A stretch of 64,000 bases of DNA from Cupriavidus consociatus (GCF_017814975.1 NZ_JAGIQA010000005.1:62001-126000); one strand, 5' to 3'. Shown: positions 8,334 to 17,896, counted from the stretch's first letter. Notes: generated by a model not told the origin, from the letters alone. A program made the numbers and translations.

Positions 8334-8450
8334 GGCGGGGCAGGTTGGCAGCGGAGCTTGCCGCAGTCTCGTAGTAGTGGCCGCGATGGATGACGGTTCT
8401 GCACATTATCGCACCGGCCCCGCACGCATGCCGCCGGGTATGTCGGCGCA

Positions 8451-9233
8451 ATGAAGGCAGGCCGCATCCTGGGCGTGCTGCCGCTGGCCGCCGCGCTGGT
8501 GGTGATCGCCGTGACCGCTGCCCTTGGCAACTGGCAGCTCAACCGCGCGCACGAGAAAGAGGCGCGCGCCGCGCGGCTGCAGGCACTGGCGGCACAGCCG
8601 CCGGTGGAGCTGGGTGCGGCGCCGCTGTCACAAGTTGTGACTGACCGAAGGGTGCGGGTCACGGGGCGTTTCGACACGGCCCGCACCGTATTGCTGGATA
8701 ATCGCCCCCACGGCGCCGGCGGCCGCAGCGGCGACAGCCGTGCCGGCTTCCTGGTGGTCACGCCGCTGGTGATCGGTCCGGCACAGGACGGTGCCGGCGC
8801 GATGCGGGCGGTGCTGGTGCTGCGCGGCTGGCTGCCGCGCGATGCGCAGGACCGCACCCGGATCGCGCCGTTTCCGACCCCCGAGGGCGAGGTGACCGTC
8901 GAAGGCACGGCACTGGCGGCCGTGCCGCGGGTTTATAGCCTGGGACAGGCGGCCAGCGCCGAGGCCGGCAGCAAGATCCGCCAGAACCTGGAAATCGCCG
9001 ACTACGCCGCCGAAACCGGGCTGGCGCTGCAGCCGCTGGTGGTCGCGCAGCGCAACGATACCGGCGACGGCCTCGCTCGCGACTGGGCGCCGGCTGACGC
9101 GGGCGCGGACCGGCACTATGGCTATGCCTTCCAGTGGCTCGGCCTGGCTACGCTGACGGTCGTATTGGTGGCCGTGCTGGGCTGGCGCGCGCGCCGGCGC
9201 GCGGCGTCGTCCACGGCCCGCAACAACGCATGA
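8451..9233 (+). CDS. SURF1 family cytochrome oxidase biogenesis protein
   Basis: 260 residues with the SURF1 layout: a short cytosolic N-terminus, helix 1 (about 8-25), a large periplasmic domain beginning with the NWQLNRAHEKEAR family motif, the conserved GRFD..RTVLLDNRPH stretch and the VLRGWLPRD motif, and a C-terminal helix (about 224-247) preceded by DRHYGYAFQWLGLA. SURF1 proteins help insert heme a into subunit I. The insertion DGAGAMR in the middle is not unusual. Confidence 0.92.
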   Translation: MKAGRILGVLPLAAALVVIAVTAALGNWQLNRAHEKEARAARLQALAAQPPVELGAAPLSQVVTDRRVRVTGRFDTARTVLLDNRPHGAGGRSGDSRAGFLVVTPLVIGPAQDGAGAMRAVLVLRGWLPRDAQDRTRIAPFPTPEGEVTVEGTALAAVPRVYSLGQAASAEAGSKIRQNLEIADYAAETGLALQPLVVAQRNDTGDGLARDWAPADAGADRHYGYAFQWLGLATLTVVLVAVLGWRARRRAASSTARNNA

Positions 9234-9307
9234 ACGAATGGCAGGCACGACGGGGCAGGTTCCCGGACGGGCCCTGACTGCAGATGAAAAAGGACAGACG
9301 TACTTCC

Positions 9308-9985
9308 ATGGCACAGCAAGACTCCGCACCGGCGCCCGCCCAGACTCCGGCGCACCCGGCGATCCCGGCCTCGCCGCAGGATCCCCGCATCGACGCGCGC
9401 ACGCGCCGTGGCCGCCTGCAGATGCTGATGCTGTTGCTGGTGTGCGCCTCGCCGGTGATCGCGTCTTACTTCACCTACTACGTCATCAAGCCCAGGGGCG
9501 GCGCCACCAACTATGGCGCGCTGGTCGATCCGCAACGGCCGATGCCGCCGGTGCGCGTCACCGACGAGCAGGGCAACGCCGTGCCGCTGGAGCAGTACCG
9601 CGGCAAGTGGCTGCTGGTGACGGCCGACCCGTCCGCATGCGACGAAGCCTGCGCCAAAAAGCTCTTTACCATCCGCCAGATCCGCGCCGGCCAGGGACAG
9701 GACCGCGAGCGCATCGTGCCGGTGTGGCTGATTACCGATGACGGCAAGGTCGACGAGCGCCTTAGCGCCGCCTACAACGAGCCCTATGCCGGCGTGCGCT
9801 TCCTGCGCATGGACCGGCAGGTGGCGCAGCAATGGCTGCCGGCCGAAGCGGGCAAACGCGCCGAGGACACCATCTTCCTGGTGGATCCGCTCGGCAACCT
9901 GATGATGCGCTTCCCGCAGGATCCGGACCCCAAGAAGCTGAGCGGCGACCTGAAGAAGCTGCTCAAGGTCTCGCGCATCGGCTAA
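9308..9985 (+). CDS. Sco-like membrane-anchored thioredoxin-fold protein, oxidase-associated
   Basis: 225 residues from ATG 9308 (AAGGAC upstream); an in-frame ATG at 9284 would add 8 residues. Pro/Ala-rich cytosolic N-terminus, one transmembrane helix (about 38-60), then a periplasmic domain. A CxxxC pair (Cys111, Cys115) follows a beta strand WLLVTADPSA, as in Sco proteins, and DTIFLVDPLGNLMMRF matches the Sco/TlpA C-terminal strand. The copper-binding His that precedes this strand in Sco (VDH) is not visible. I infer a thiol-redox helper of CuA or heme A assembly; no tested function is known to me. Confidence 0.7.
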   Translation: MAQQDSAPAPAQTPAHPAIPASPQDPRIDARTRRGRLQMLMLLLVCASPVIASYFTYYVIKPRGGATNYGALVDPQRPMPPVRVTDEQGNAVPLEQYRGKWLLVTADPSACDEACAKKLFTIRQIRAGQGQDRERIVPVWLITDDGKVDERLSAAYNEPYAGVRFLRMDRQVAQQWLPAEAGKRAEDTIFLVDPLGNLMMRFPQDPDPKKLSGDLKKLLKVSRIG

Positions 9986-9995
9986 GGGGAAGGGC

Positions 9996-11108
9996 ATGCT
10001 GCTGCAACTGGCCATCATCGGCGTCCTGATCGCACTGCTGCCGCTGAGCTATGTGCTGGTCAAGGGCGATCGCAACAAGTACCGCAAGCTGGTCTGGATC
10101 ACCGCGTTCCTGACGCTGGACCTGATCATGTTCGGCAGCTTCACGCGGCTGACCGACTCCGGCCTGGGCTGCCCGGACTGGCCGGGCTGCTACGGACATT
10201 CCAACCCGCACGCCGCGATGGAGCCGATCCGCGCGGCCGAGACCGCGCTGCCCAGCGGCCCGGTGACGCTGATGAAGGCATGGATCGAAATGATCCACCG
10301 CTACTTTGCGATGGCGGTGGGCGTGCTGATCATCGCGCTGATGGTGCTGGCCTGGGTCAAGCGCCGCGAGCTGAAGCAATCGCCATGGTTCGCCACCGGC
10401 GTGCTGGTGCTGGTGTGCGTGCAGGGTGCGTTCGGCGCCTTCACGGTGACCATGAAGCTGCAGCCGATCATCGTGGTCACGCACCTGATGCTGGGCATGG
10501 GGCTGCTGGCGGCGCTGATCCGGCTGGGCTCGCGCAGCGACCCGCCGCACCCGGTCGCGCCCCAGGCGGCGCGGCTGCACTGGCCGGTGCGCATCGGCCT
10601 GCTGCTGCTGGCAATCCAGATCTTCCTGGGCGGCTGGGTCAGCACCAACTATGCGGTGCTTGCCTGCACGGATTTCCCGCTGTGCAATGGGCAACTGGTG
10701 CCCGAGATGGACTTCCGGCACGGCTTCACGCTGTGGCGCCAGCTTGGCATGACGGCCGATGGGGACTACATCCCGCACGCGGCGCTGGTGGCGATCCACT
10801 GGGTGCACCGGGGCTTCGCATTCGTGGTGCTGGGCTACCTGGCGTGGTTCGGCTTGCGTGCGCGCCGGCTGGAGGGGCTGCACCGTCAGGCAGGCTGGCT
10901 GCTCGGCATGCTGGTGCTGCAGCTGGCGACCGGGATGTCCAATATCGTGTTCGACTGGCCCCTTGTCGCTGCGGTCGCCCATAACGGCGGCGCGGCGGTG
11001 CTCCTGATGCTGCTGCTCCGCCTCCACTACAATATAGGGCTCGCCGGGCTCACACTCGGGGCCGCCCGCGCCATCGCCCCCGCACCGAACGCCGCCCGCG
11101 CCACATGA
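9996..11108 (+). CDS. ctaA: Heme A synthase CtaA (Cox15)
   Basis: 370 residues, eight predicted transmembrane helices in two related four-helix halves. It converts heme O to heme A for subunit I. Seen are the conserved [17 protein letters not shown] stretch (Cys59, Cys65), [10 protein letters not shown] with His101 and THLMLG with His163 in the first half, and [10 protein letters not shown] in the second half. It ends with an Ala-rich tail. Its stop overlaps the ctaB start by 4 bp (ATGA), so the two heme genes are translationally coupled. Confidence 0.95.
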   Translation: MLLQLAIIGVLIALLPLSYVLVKGDRNKYRKLVWITAFLTLDLIMFGSFTRLTDSGLGCPDWPGCYGHSNPHAAMEPIRAAETALPSGPVTLMKAWIEMIHRYFAMAVGVLIIALMVLAWVKRRELKQSPWFATGVLVLVCVQGAFGAFTVTMKLQPIIVVTHLMLGMGLLAALIRLGSRSDPPHPVAPQAARLHWPVRIGLLLLAIQIFLGGWVSTNYAVLACTDFPLCNGQLVPEMDFRHGFTLWRQLGMTADGDYIPHAALVAIHWVHRGFAFVVLGYLAWFGLRARRLEGLHRQAGWLLGMLVLQLATGMSNIVFDWPLVAAVAHNGGAAVLLMLLLRLHYNIGLAGLTLGAARAIAPAPNAARAT

Positions 11109-12049
11109 AAGACAAGACCCCTTCCGTGGTTACCGCTACACACCCTCATTCACTGGGCAAGTTGAGCCGGATACGGCACCTGTCCCGGCAGTATGCCGCC
11201 CTGACCAAGCCGCGCGTGACGCAGCTGGCAGTCTTCTGCGCCATCATCGGCATGTTCCTGGCCACGCCCGGCATGGTGCCGTGGCGCGTGCTGATCGGCG
11301 GCGCCGCCGGCATCTGGCTGCTCGCCGGGGCCGCCTTCGCCATCAATTGCCTGGTCGAGCAGAAGATCGACGCGCTGATGCGCCGTACCGCCTGGCGCCC
11401 GTCCGCCACCGGCGAGATCACCACCGCGCAGACGCTGGTGTTCTCCGCCATCCTGGGCGGCGCCGGCATGTGGATGCTGCACGAGTTCGCCAATGACCTG
11501 ACGATGTGGCTGACCTTTGCCACGTTCCTGGGCTACGCGGTGGTGTATACCATCCTGCTCAAGCCGGCCACGCCGCAGAACATCGTCATCGGCGGCCTGT
11601 CAGGCGCGATGCCGCCGGCGCTCGGCTGGGCCGCCGTCGCCGGCGAAGTGCCGGCCGAGGCCTGGTTCCTGGTGCTGATCATCTTCACATGGACGCCGCC
11701 GCACTTCTGGGCGCTGGCGCTGTACCGCCGCGCCGACTACGCCAAGTCGGGCCTGCCCATGCTGCCCGTCACCCATGGCGAGCGCTACACGCTGCTGCAT
11801 ATCCTGCTGTACACGCTGATCATGATTGCGGCGACGCTGCTGCCGTTCGTCTACGGCATGAGCGGCTATATCTACCTGGTGGCCGCGCTGGGGCTGGGTG
11901 GTGGCTTCCTCGCCTATGCCTGGAAGATGTACCGCAACTATTCGGACGAGCTGGCGCAACGCACCTTCCGCTTCTCCATCCTGTACCTGTCGCTGCTGTT
12001 CGCGGCGCTGCTGGTCGACCATTACTTCAAGTTCGTGCCGCAGGTCTGA
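11105..12049 (+). CDS. ctaB: Protoheme IX farnesyltransferase (heme O synthase)
   Basis: 314 residues, a UbiA-family membrane prenyltransferase with about nine helices; also called cyoE. It attaches the hydroxyethylfarnesyl tail to heme B, making heme O, the substrate of ctaA. The prenyl-diphosphate motif [15 protein letters not shown] and the second loop [21 protein letters not shown] are present. The start ATG lies inside the last codons of ctaA. It lacks the N-terminal fusion seen in some relatives. Confidence 0.96.
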   Translation: MKDKTPSVVTATHPHSLGKLSRIRHLSRQYAALTKPRVTQLAVFCAIIGMFLATPGMVPWRVLIGGAAGIWLLAGAAFAINCLVEQKIDALMRRTAWRPSATGEITTAQTLVFSAILGGAGMWMLHEFANDLTMWLTFATFLGYAVVYTILLKPATPQNIVIGGLSGAMPPALGWAAVAGEVPAEAWFLVLIIFTWTPPHFWALALYRRADYAKSGLPMLPVTHGERYTLLHILLYTLIMIAATLLPFVYGMSGYIYLVAALGLGGGFLAYAWKMYRNYSDELAQRTFRFSILYLSLLFAALLVDHYFKFVPQV

Positions 12050-12171
12050 CCTGTACCGCCACGCTGCGGGCTGCGGCATGTTGCCGCGGCCGGCGCGGCG
12101 CAGCGGCGCGATCGGCGATACTGGGTGCTTTCGCCGTTCCAATACTGACCGTTCTACACAAGCTTTCACGC

Positions 12172-12786
12172 ATGTCCAGACCCGCTCCCGGCCTGTTCTC
12201 AGCCTTCCGCCGCTTTTCCGTGCTTGCCGCGCTCGCGCTCGCGCTGGCCGCCTGCGGACAGCAGAAGGCGTCATTCCGCAATGTCGATATCAGCGGTGCC
12301 GCGGATTTCGGCAAGGATTTCTCGCTGCCTGACCATCACGGCAAAGTCCGCACCATTGCCGACTTCAAGGGCAAGGCGGTAGTGATGTTCTTCGGCTACA
12401 CCCATTGCCCGGACGTATGTCCGACCACCATGGCCGAACTCAAGGCGGTGATGGAGCAGCTGGGTCCCGATGCCGACCGGGTCCAGGTGCTCTTCGTCAC
12501 GGTCGATCCGGAGCGCGACACGCAGGCGCTGCTGGCGCAGTACGTCCCCGCATTCGACCCGCGCTTCCTGGGCCTGCGCCCGGCCGATGACGCCGCGCTG
12601 CAGAAGCTGGCCAAGGACTTCAAGGTGTTCTACGCCAAGGTGCCGGGCAGTTCGCCCAACAACTACACGGTGGATCACTCGGCCGGCAGCTATGTGTTCG
12701 ATCCGGAAGGCCGGCTGCGGCTGTTCATCCGCCACGGCCAGGGGCCGGAGCCGATCGCGCACGACCTGAAGCAGTTGCTTTCCTGA
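12172..12786 (+). CDS. SCO family copper chaperone (CuA assembly)
   Basis: 204 residues. Signal peptide with lipobox LAAC (lipidated Cys28), so it is an outer face membrane lipoprotein. Sco core: GYTHCPDVCPTT with Cys79 and Cys83, VTVDPERDT, and the third copper ligand His169 in TVDHSAG. Sco proteins load or reduce the CuA site of subunit II. ATG 12172 was chosen for the lipoprotein signal; the frame is open far upstream through ctaB in another phase, which is not coding. Last gene of the oxidase cluster. Confidence 0.93.
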   Translation: MSRPAPGLFSAFRRFSVLAALALALAACGQQKASFRNVDISGAADFGKDFSLPDHHGKVRTIADFKGKAVVMFFGYTHCPDVCPTTMAELKAVMEQLGPDADRVQVLFVTVDPERDTQALLAQYVPAFDPRFLGLRPADDAALQKLAKDFKVFYAKVPGSSPNNYTVDHSAGSYVFDPEGRLRLFIRHGQGPEPIAHDLKQLLS

Positions 12787-12833
12787 CGCCAGACGGTGCG
12801 GCATAACGTCGCACCGCTGCAATCACGGACGAA

Positions 12834-12863
12834 AAAAAGCCGGTCCAGATGGACCGGCTTTTT
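12834..12863. terminator. Bidirectional terminator between SCO gene and rpoH
   Basis: A perfect 13-bp arm AAAAAGCCGGTCC (12834-12846), loop AGAT, and the complementary arm ending in TTTTT (12851-12863). It can end transcripts of both convergent genes. Confidence 0.9.
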
Positions 12864-12880
12864 GCATGGGCCGCGCGCAA

Positions 12881-13810
12881 TCAGGCAAATGCCTGCAGCG
12901 CCCCTTTCATCTTCTTCATCGCCGCGGCTTCGATCTGGCGGATGCGCTCCGCCGAGACGCCGAACTCGGCGGCCAGCTCATGCAGCGTGGCGCCGCCCGA
13001 GCCGTCGTCCGAGACGTTCAGCCAGCGTGCCTCGATGATGCGGCGGCTGCGCTCGTCCAGCCGGCCCAGCGCTTCTTCCAGGCCCTCGACCTGCATGCGG
13101 TCCTGGCGCTTGGCTTCCAGCACGCGCGTCGGCTCGTTGTGGTTGTCCGCCAGGTAGGCGATGGGGGCGAATTCCTCTTCGCCGTCGTCGACCTGGCCTT
13201 CCAGCGCGAGGTCGCCGCCCGACAGGCGGGTTTCCATCTCCATCACTTCTTCCGGCTTTACGTTCAACTCGCGCGCGACGGCCTCGACCTGCTCCGGCGT
13301 GAACGTGTGCGAACCCTGCTTGTGGCTGCGCAGGTTGAAGAACAGCTTGCGCTGGGCCTTGGTGGTCGCCACCTTGACCATGCGCCAGTTCTTCAGCACG
13401 TACTCGTGGATCTCGGCCTTGATCCAGTGCATCGCATACGAGACCAGGCGTACGCCCTGCTCGGGATCGAAGCGCTTCACGGCCTTCATCAGGCCGATAT
13501 TGCCTTCCTGGATCAGGTCGGCGTGCGGCAGGCCATAGCCCAGGTACTGGCGGGCGATCGACACCACCAGGCGCAAGTGAGACATCACCAGCTGGCGGGC
13601 GGCATCGACGGAATCGTTATCGCGGAGATCGCGCGCCAGGCGCTGCTCTTCCTCCGCGGTCAGCAACGGAATCCGGTGGACAGCCTGGATATAGCTGTCG
13701 AGATTGCCGACGGTCGCCGGGAAGGTCAGCGCAAAGCTGTTCCCGCTACGGGGTGCCGTCGGCAGACGGTTGTTCGTCAGGGTTTGGTCGGCAGACAAGA
13801 CTGCGTTCAC
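12881..13810 (-). CDS. rpoH: RNA polymerase sigma-32 factor (heat shock)
   Basis: 309 residues starting at a GTG (13810) preceded by AAAGGAG at good spacing. Sigma-70 family regions 2 and 4 are clear (RLVVSIARQYLGYGLPHADLIQEGN, and a C-terminal HTH with FGVSAERIRQIE). The RpoH box QRKLFFNLR is at residues 143-151, which separates this from other sigma factors. It directs transcription of chaperone and protease genes. Its upstream region holds a perfect CIRCE element overlapping a likely promoter, implying HrcA repression on top of the usual post-transcriptional control. Confidence 0.96.
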   Translation of the reverse strand: MNAVLSADQTLTNNRLPTAPRSGNSFALTFPATVGNLDSYIQAVHRIPLLTAEEEQRLARDLRDNDSVDAARQLVMSHLRLVVSIARQYLGYGLPHADLIQEGNIGLMKAVKRFDPEQGVRLVSYAMHWIKAEIHEYVLKNWRMVKVATTKAQRKLFFNLRSHKQGSHTFTPEQVEAVARELNVKPEEVMEMETRLSGGDLALEGQVDDGEEEFAPIAYLADNHNEPTRVLEAKRQDRMQVEGLEEALGRLDERSRRIIEARWLNVSDDGSGGATLHELAAEFGVSAERIRQIEAAAMKKMKGALQAFA

Positions 13811-13903
13811 TCAATTGCTCCTTTCGCATCCGGCGGTTGGGTTGCCGGTCATGCCCCGCGCGTCCCGTACGTCCTTATGGGACCGGCGGCGGCACTGCAA
13901 CAC

Positions 13904-13933
13904 ATCTTAGCACTCCAACCGGGTGAGTGCTAA
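13904..13933 (-). promoter_or_regulatory. CIRCE operator (HrcA site) overlapping a likely rpoH promoter
   Basis: TTAGCACTC (13907-13915), 9 bp, GAGTGCTAA (13925-13933) is an exact match to the CIRCE consensus. Read toward rpoH, TTAGCA (13933-13928) and TAAGAT (13909-13904) are 18 bp apart and could be the -35 and -10, so bound HrcA would block the promoter. The leader to the GTG would be near 90 nt. The operator match is seen; the promoter is inferred. The remaining 13811-14169 intergenic DNA shows nothing else besides the pirin ribosome-binding site. Confidence 0.85.
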
Positions 13934-14169
13934 TTGGAGTCCCAATGGCCTTGATAGTTCCCGTCGATGGACTTATCGAATTGCATAGCTACTGCGCTAT
14001 GAAGCGGCGCCGGGGATACTCGCGGCTGAATACACTTTTTGTTAGAGCTAGTGCATGCCCGCCGGTTCTACACGCCGGTGGAATGATTCGTTGCGCCAAC
14101 GGCTACACTCGACGCAAGCGGCGGCAAGCTGGCATGCTTGCCAGCCTCTCTCACATCCCCGGAGGAGTT

Positions 14170-15048
14170 ATGTCTGCTATCGAACACTTGTTGAAGCCGC
14201 ATGTGCGCGACCTGGGCGATTTCACCGTGCGCCGGCTGCTGCCGGCCGCTGCGACCCAGACGGTCGGGCCGTTCATCTTCTTCGACCATATGGGACCGGT
14301 GCAGATGCCGCCGGGTGAAGGTGCCGATGTGCGCCCACATCCGCATATCGGGCTGGCGACTGTCACCTACCTGTTCGAAGGCGAGATCATGCACCGCGAC
14401 AGCCTCGGCAGCGAGCAGGCGATCCGGCCGGGCGACGTCAACTGGATGACGGCCGGCCATGGCATCGTCCATTCGGAGCGCTCGCCCGATTCCGTGCGAG
14501 CCGACGGCGCGCGCCTGCACGGCATCCAGACGTGGGTGGCACTGCCTAAATCGCACGAAACCGCTGAACCGTCCTTTTTCCACCATCCCGCGGCAACACT
14601 GCCGCGCGTCGAGCAGCCGGGGGTGCGCATGGTGGTGATCGCAGGCGACGCCTTTGGCAAGACTTCGCCGGTCAAGGTCTTCAGCCGCACCCTGTACGTG
14701 GCGATCGAACTGGATGCGGGAGCGAGCGTGGAGATACCTGCCGACCATGCCGAGCGCGGCATTTATCCGGTGGACGGCGCGGTGTCGCTGGACGGCGAGC
14801 CGCTGCCGGCCGAGCACATGGTGGTGCTGACGCCGGGGCAGCCGGCGCTGCTGATGGCGACAGCGCCTTCGCGCGTGATGCTGCTTGGGGGTGATCCGAC
14901 CGACGGCCGCCGCTTTATCTACTGGAATTTCGTGGCCAGCAGCAAGGAGGCCATCGAGGCCGCCGCCAGGCGCTGGGAGGACGACCAGTTTCCGCACGTG
15001 CCGGGCGACGAGCGCGAGCGCATTCCGCTGCCGGCACGCAAGCCCTGA
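14170..15048 (+). CDS. Pirin family protein
   Basis: 292 residues from ATG 14170, directly after the strong site GGAGGAG. Double-cupin pirin: the metal ligands sit in the N-terminal cupin within HPHIGLATVTYLFEG and the later GHGIVHSE, matching the His/His/His/Glu set of pirins. The C-terminal cupin has the usual GGDPTDGRRFIYWNFVASS ending. Some pirins have quercetinase activity, others bind partners; the substrate is unknown here. It is divergent from rpoH and convergent with ybiB, 27 bp apart. Confidence 0.92.
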   Translation: MSAIEHLLKPHVRDLGDFTVRRLLPAAATQTVGPFIFFDHMGPVQMPPGEGADVRPHPHIGLATVTYLFEGEIMHRDSLGSEQAIRPGDVNWMTAGHGIVHSERSPDSVRADGARLHGIQTWVALPKSHETAEPSFFHHPAATLPRVEQPGVRMVVIAGDAFGKTSPVKVFSRTLYVAIELDAGASVEIPADHAERGIYPVDGAVSLDGEPLPAEHMVVLTPGQPALLMATAPSRVMLLGGDPTDGRRFIYWNFVASSKEAIEAAARRWEDDQFPHVPGDERERIPLPARKP

Positions 15049-15075
15049 ACCGGGTGGTCCGGGCTCAGGCTGCGC

Positions 15076-16101
15076 TCAGACCGGACTGGCCCAGGTGACG
15101 CGAGTGCCAAGCTTCAGGCACTCGCGGATGGCTTCGACCTGCGTGGCGATCGGCGCCGGCACCGGCACCGCGCCGTCGAGCACGCGCCGGATCCATGCTG
15201 CGGTCAGGCCGGCATCGTTGCCGGGCGGCAGTTCCGGCACTTCTGCCAGCGACCCGCCGGTGGGATCGACCAGCGTCTGCTGGTGCCCTTCATGCAGCCA
15301 GTCGATGCGGCTGTTGCGGCGCGCATCGGCGACCACTTCGCCCTCGGTGCCGCGTGCCAGCAGCACGTTGGCCGGCTCGTGCGAGAAGTAGTCGGTCAGC
15401 GTCTCGCGGTATTCCGGGTGGGTATAGCTGTACAGCCGCAATGCCTCCGCCGGCGTGTGCTCGCCCACCGGCTGCAGCATCTTGGCCACGGTATGCGACG
15501 AGTTGCGCAGGCCGATCACGGTGCGCCGCTCCAGCAGCTGCGACAGGCCGGGCGACAGCACATCGACCGGCAGCACCGCCAGCAGCCCTTCGCTGCCAGT
15601 CTCGCGCAGCCGTGCCGAGGCTTCGGCCGTGCTCGTGCACAGGGGAATGCCCAGCGCCTCGAACAGGGTCATGCTGGTGATGCGGTCATTGAAGACGCGC
15701 GTTCCATGCACCAGTACGGGGATGCCGTCGCGCGCCAGCAGCAGCGCCAGCAGCGGCACCAGGTTGGGCTGCTTGCGGGCGCCGTTGTAGCTGGGGATCA
15801 CCACCACCGCGCGCTCGGGCGGCGCGGGCAGCGGCTGGCAGTGTTCATGGGCCGCCTCGAGCATGCCGGCCAGCTCGTGCGGGGCCTCGCCCTTGATGCG
15901 GTAGGCCATCAGGATCGCGCCCAGCTCGAGGTCGGACACGCGCCCGGCCAGCATCGCGCCGAACAAGGTCTTGGCGTCGTCGCGCGGCAGTGCGCGCGCG
16001 CCGTTGACGCCACGGCCGACCTCCTTGATATAGCGGGCGGCGGGGAACGGGTTGGCTGGCGTGGTCATGGCGGCGTGGGGAGGAGTCTGTTCTGGGTTCA
16101 T
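15076..16101 (-). CDS. ybiB: YbiB family nucleic-acid-binding protein (TrpD2-like)
   Basis: 341 residues related to anthranilate phosphoribosyltransferase (glycosyltransferase family 3 fold) but without the PRPP-binding signature. E. coli YbiB (TrpD2) binds DNA and RNA nonspecifically. Family traits seen: the N-terminal helix bundle with DLELGAILMAYRIKGE and the VVIPSYNGARKQPNL stretch. It follows nrtD by 61 bp on the same strand, so it may be the last gene of the nitrate operon. A second ATG (MTTPANPF) is 11 codons in. Confidence 0.85.
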   Translation of the reverse strand: MNPEQTPPHAAMTTPANPFPAARYIKEVGRGVNGARALPRDDAKTLFGAMLAGRVSDLELGAILMAYRIKGEAPHELAGMLEAAHEHCQPLPAPPERAVVVIPSYNGARKQPNLVPLLALLLARDGIPVLVHGTRVFNDRITSMTLFEALGIPLCTSTAEASARLRETGSEGLLAVLPVDVLSPGLSQLLERRTVIGLRNSSHTVAKMLQPVGEHTPAEALRLYSYTHPEYRETLTDYFSHEPANVLLARGTEGEVVADARRNSRIDWLHEGHQQTLVDPTGGSLAEVPELPPGNDAGLTAAWIRRVLDGAVPVPAPIATQVEAIRECLKLGTRVTWASPV

Positions 16102-16162
16102 GATAGCGGAGCAGCGCCGCCGCGCCCATCGCCGCCGACCGGCGCGACGGCGGGGCGCTCGC

Positions 16163-16966
16163 TCAGGCTGCCTCCTGTAGCGCTGGATTGCGCTGCTTGC
16201 GGTAGAGAAAGTCCAGCACCGCGGTACGGCACGCGTGGTAGTCTCTGTCGTCGGCCAGCGCCACGCGATCGCGCGGACGCGGCAGGTCCACCCGAAGGAT
16301 CTCGCCGATGGTGGCGGCCGGGCCGTTGGTCATCATCACGATGCGGTCGGCGAGCAGCACGGCCTCGTCCACATCGTGCGTGACCATCACCACCGTGCTG
16401 CGCGTGCGCGCCACGATCTTGATCAGTTCATCCTGCAGGTGAGCGCGCGTCAGCGCATCGAGCGCGCCGAAGGGTTCGTCCATCAGCAGCACCTTGGGCG
16501 CCATCGCCAGCGCGCGGGCAATGCCGACGCGCTGCTTCATGCCGCCGGAAACCTCGTGCGGGTACTTGCTCTCGGCGTGCGTCAGGCCCACCAGCGCCAG
16601 CGTCTCGTGCGTGCGCGCCCTCAACTGTGCCTTGTCCTCGCTGGCACCGAACACGCGCTCCACGCCCAGGTAGACGTTCTCGAAGCAGGTCAGCCAGGGC
16701 AGCAGCGAATGGTTCTGGAACACCACGGCGCGCTCCGGCCCCGGTCCGGCAATCTCGCGCCCGGCGCAGATCAGCGCGCCGGTGGTCGGCGTGGCCAGCC
16801 CCGCGATCAGGTTCAGCAGCGTGGACTTGCCGCAGCCGGAGTGGCCGATCAGCGTGATGAACTCGCCCTCGGCGATCTGCAGGCTGATGTCGCGCAGGGC
16901 GACGAACGGCCCATTGCGCGTCCTGAAGGTCTGTCCGACGTTCTCGATGCTGACGAACTTGTCCAT
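16163..16966 (-). CDS. nrtD: Nitrate ABC transporter, ATP-binding protein
   Basis: 267 residues. Walker A GHSGCGKST (41-49), ABC signature VSGGMKQRVGIARAL, Walker B VLLMDEPFGALD and the switch His in VTHDVDEA. It belongs to the nitrate/sulfonate/taurine group and, with nrtB and nrtA just upstream, energises nitrate or nitrite uptake. The start is 18 bp after the nrtB stop. It lacks the C-terminal solute-binding-like domain of cyanobacterial NrtC, so it corresponds to NrtD/NasD. Confidence 0.92.
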   Translation of the reverse strand: MDKFVSIENVGQTFRTRNGPFVALRDISLQIAEGEFITLIGHSGCGKSTLLNLIAGLATPTTGALICAGREIAGPGPERAVVFQNHSLLPWLTCFENVYLGVERVFGASEDKAQLRARTHETLALVGLTHAESKYPHEVSGGMKQRVGIARALAMAPKVLLMDEPFGALDALTRAHLQDELIKIVARTRSTVVMVTHDVDEAVLLADRIVMMTNGPAATIGEILRVDLPRPRDRVALADDRDYHACRTAVLDFLYRKQRNPALQEAA

Positions 16967-16984
16967 GGCGTCTCTCCCTCGCTC

Positions 16985-17896
16985 TTAGTTGGTGCCGTAG
17001 CTGAAGCGCCGTGCCAGTGCCAGCAAGGCATGCTCGAGCATCAGGCCGATGATGCCGATCACGAAGATCGCGATCACGATGTGCTCCACCTTCAGGTTGT
17101 TCCACTCGTCCCACAGCCAGAAGCCGATGCCGGTGCCGCCGGTCAGCATCTCGGCCGCGACGATCACCAGCCACGCGGTGCCGATCGACAGCCGCACGCC
17201 GGTCAGCATGTAGGGCAGCACCGCGGGAAACAGCACCCGCGTGAACACCTTCCACTCCGACAGGTCGAGCACGCGCGCCACGTTCAGGTAGTCCTGCGGC
17301 ACGCGCGTGACGCCTACCGCGGTGTTGATCACCATCGGCCAGATCGAGCAGATGAAGATCGCCCAGATCGCGGCCGGGTTGGCGGCCTTGAACAGCAGCA
17401 GTCCGATCGGCAGCCAGGCCAGCGGCGAGACCGGCCGCAGCAGGCTGATCACAGGCGCGGTCATCGCGTTCAGGAACGCAAAGCGCCCGATCACGAAGCC
17501 GGCTGGAATGCCGATCACGGCGGCCAGGCCGAAGCCAGCGGCCACGCGCGCCAGCGACGCCAGCACGTTCCAGCCGATGCCCTGGTCGTTGGGGCCGTTG
17601 CGGTAGAACGGGTCCGAGAACAGCGGCACCGCCGCGTTCCACGTCGCCCCCGGCGTCGGAATCGCCGGGATCAGCGTGGCGATGCCGTGCCAGGCCAGCA
17701 CGAACAGGGCAAAGCCCAGTACCGGCGGCACGGCCTTGAGCACCAGCGCGCCGAGCATGTCCTGGCGCTGTGCGCGCCGATCCTGCGCGGCGATTTCCAG
17801 CTCGCGCCGCCGTGCGCGTTCCTTGGCATCGGTATCGGTGGCAGCGGCATTGGCGGTATTGGCGCTTTCAGGCGCGGTGTGGGCGATGGCATTCAC
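16985..17896 (-). CDS. nrtB: Nitrate ABC transporter, permease
   Basis: 303 residues from GTG 17896, preceded by AAGGAG at 6-nt spacing; there is no in-frame ATG near. A charged cytosolic N-terminus of about 48 residues, then six transmembrane helices. The EAA-type coupling loop is recognisable around NVARVLDLSEWKVFTRVLFPAVLP. The NrtB-specific ending WDEWNNLKVEHIVIAIFVIGIIG is present. The long charged N-terminus is typical of betaproteobacterial NrtB. It lies 56 bp after nrtA. Confidence 0.92.
   Translation of the reverse strand: MNAIAHTAPESANTANAAATDTDAKERARRRELEIAAQDRRAQRQDMLGALVLKAVPPVLGFALFVLAWHGIATLIPAIPTPGATWNAAVPLFSDPFYRNGPNDQGIGWNVLASLARVAAGFGLAAVIGIPAGFVIGRFAFLNAMTAPVISLLRPVSPLAWLPIGLLLFKAANPAAIWAIFICSIWPMVINTAVGVTRVPQDYLNVARVLDLSEWKVFTRVLFPAVLPYMLTGVRLSIGTAWLVIVAAEMLTGGTGIGFWLWDEWNNLKVEHIVIAIFVIGIIGLMLEHALLALARRFSYGTN

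Noticed and set aside
11506..12171. Fusion-like frame joining ctaB and SCO
   Set aside because: It reads ctaB out of phase; the SCO lipoprotein signal begins at 12172.
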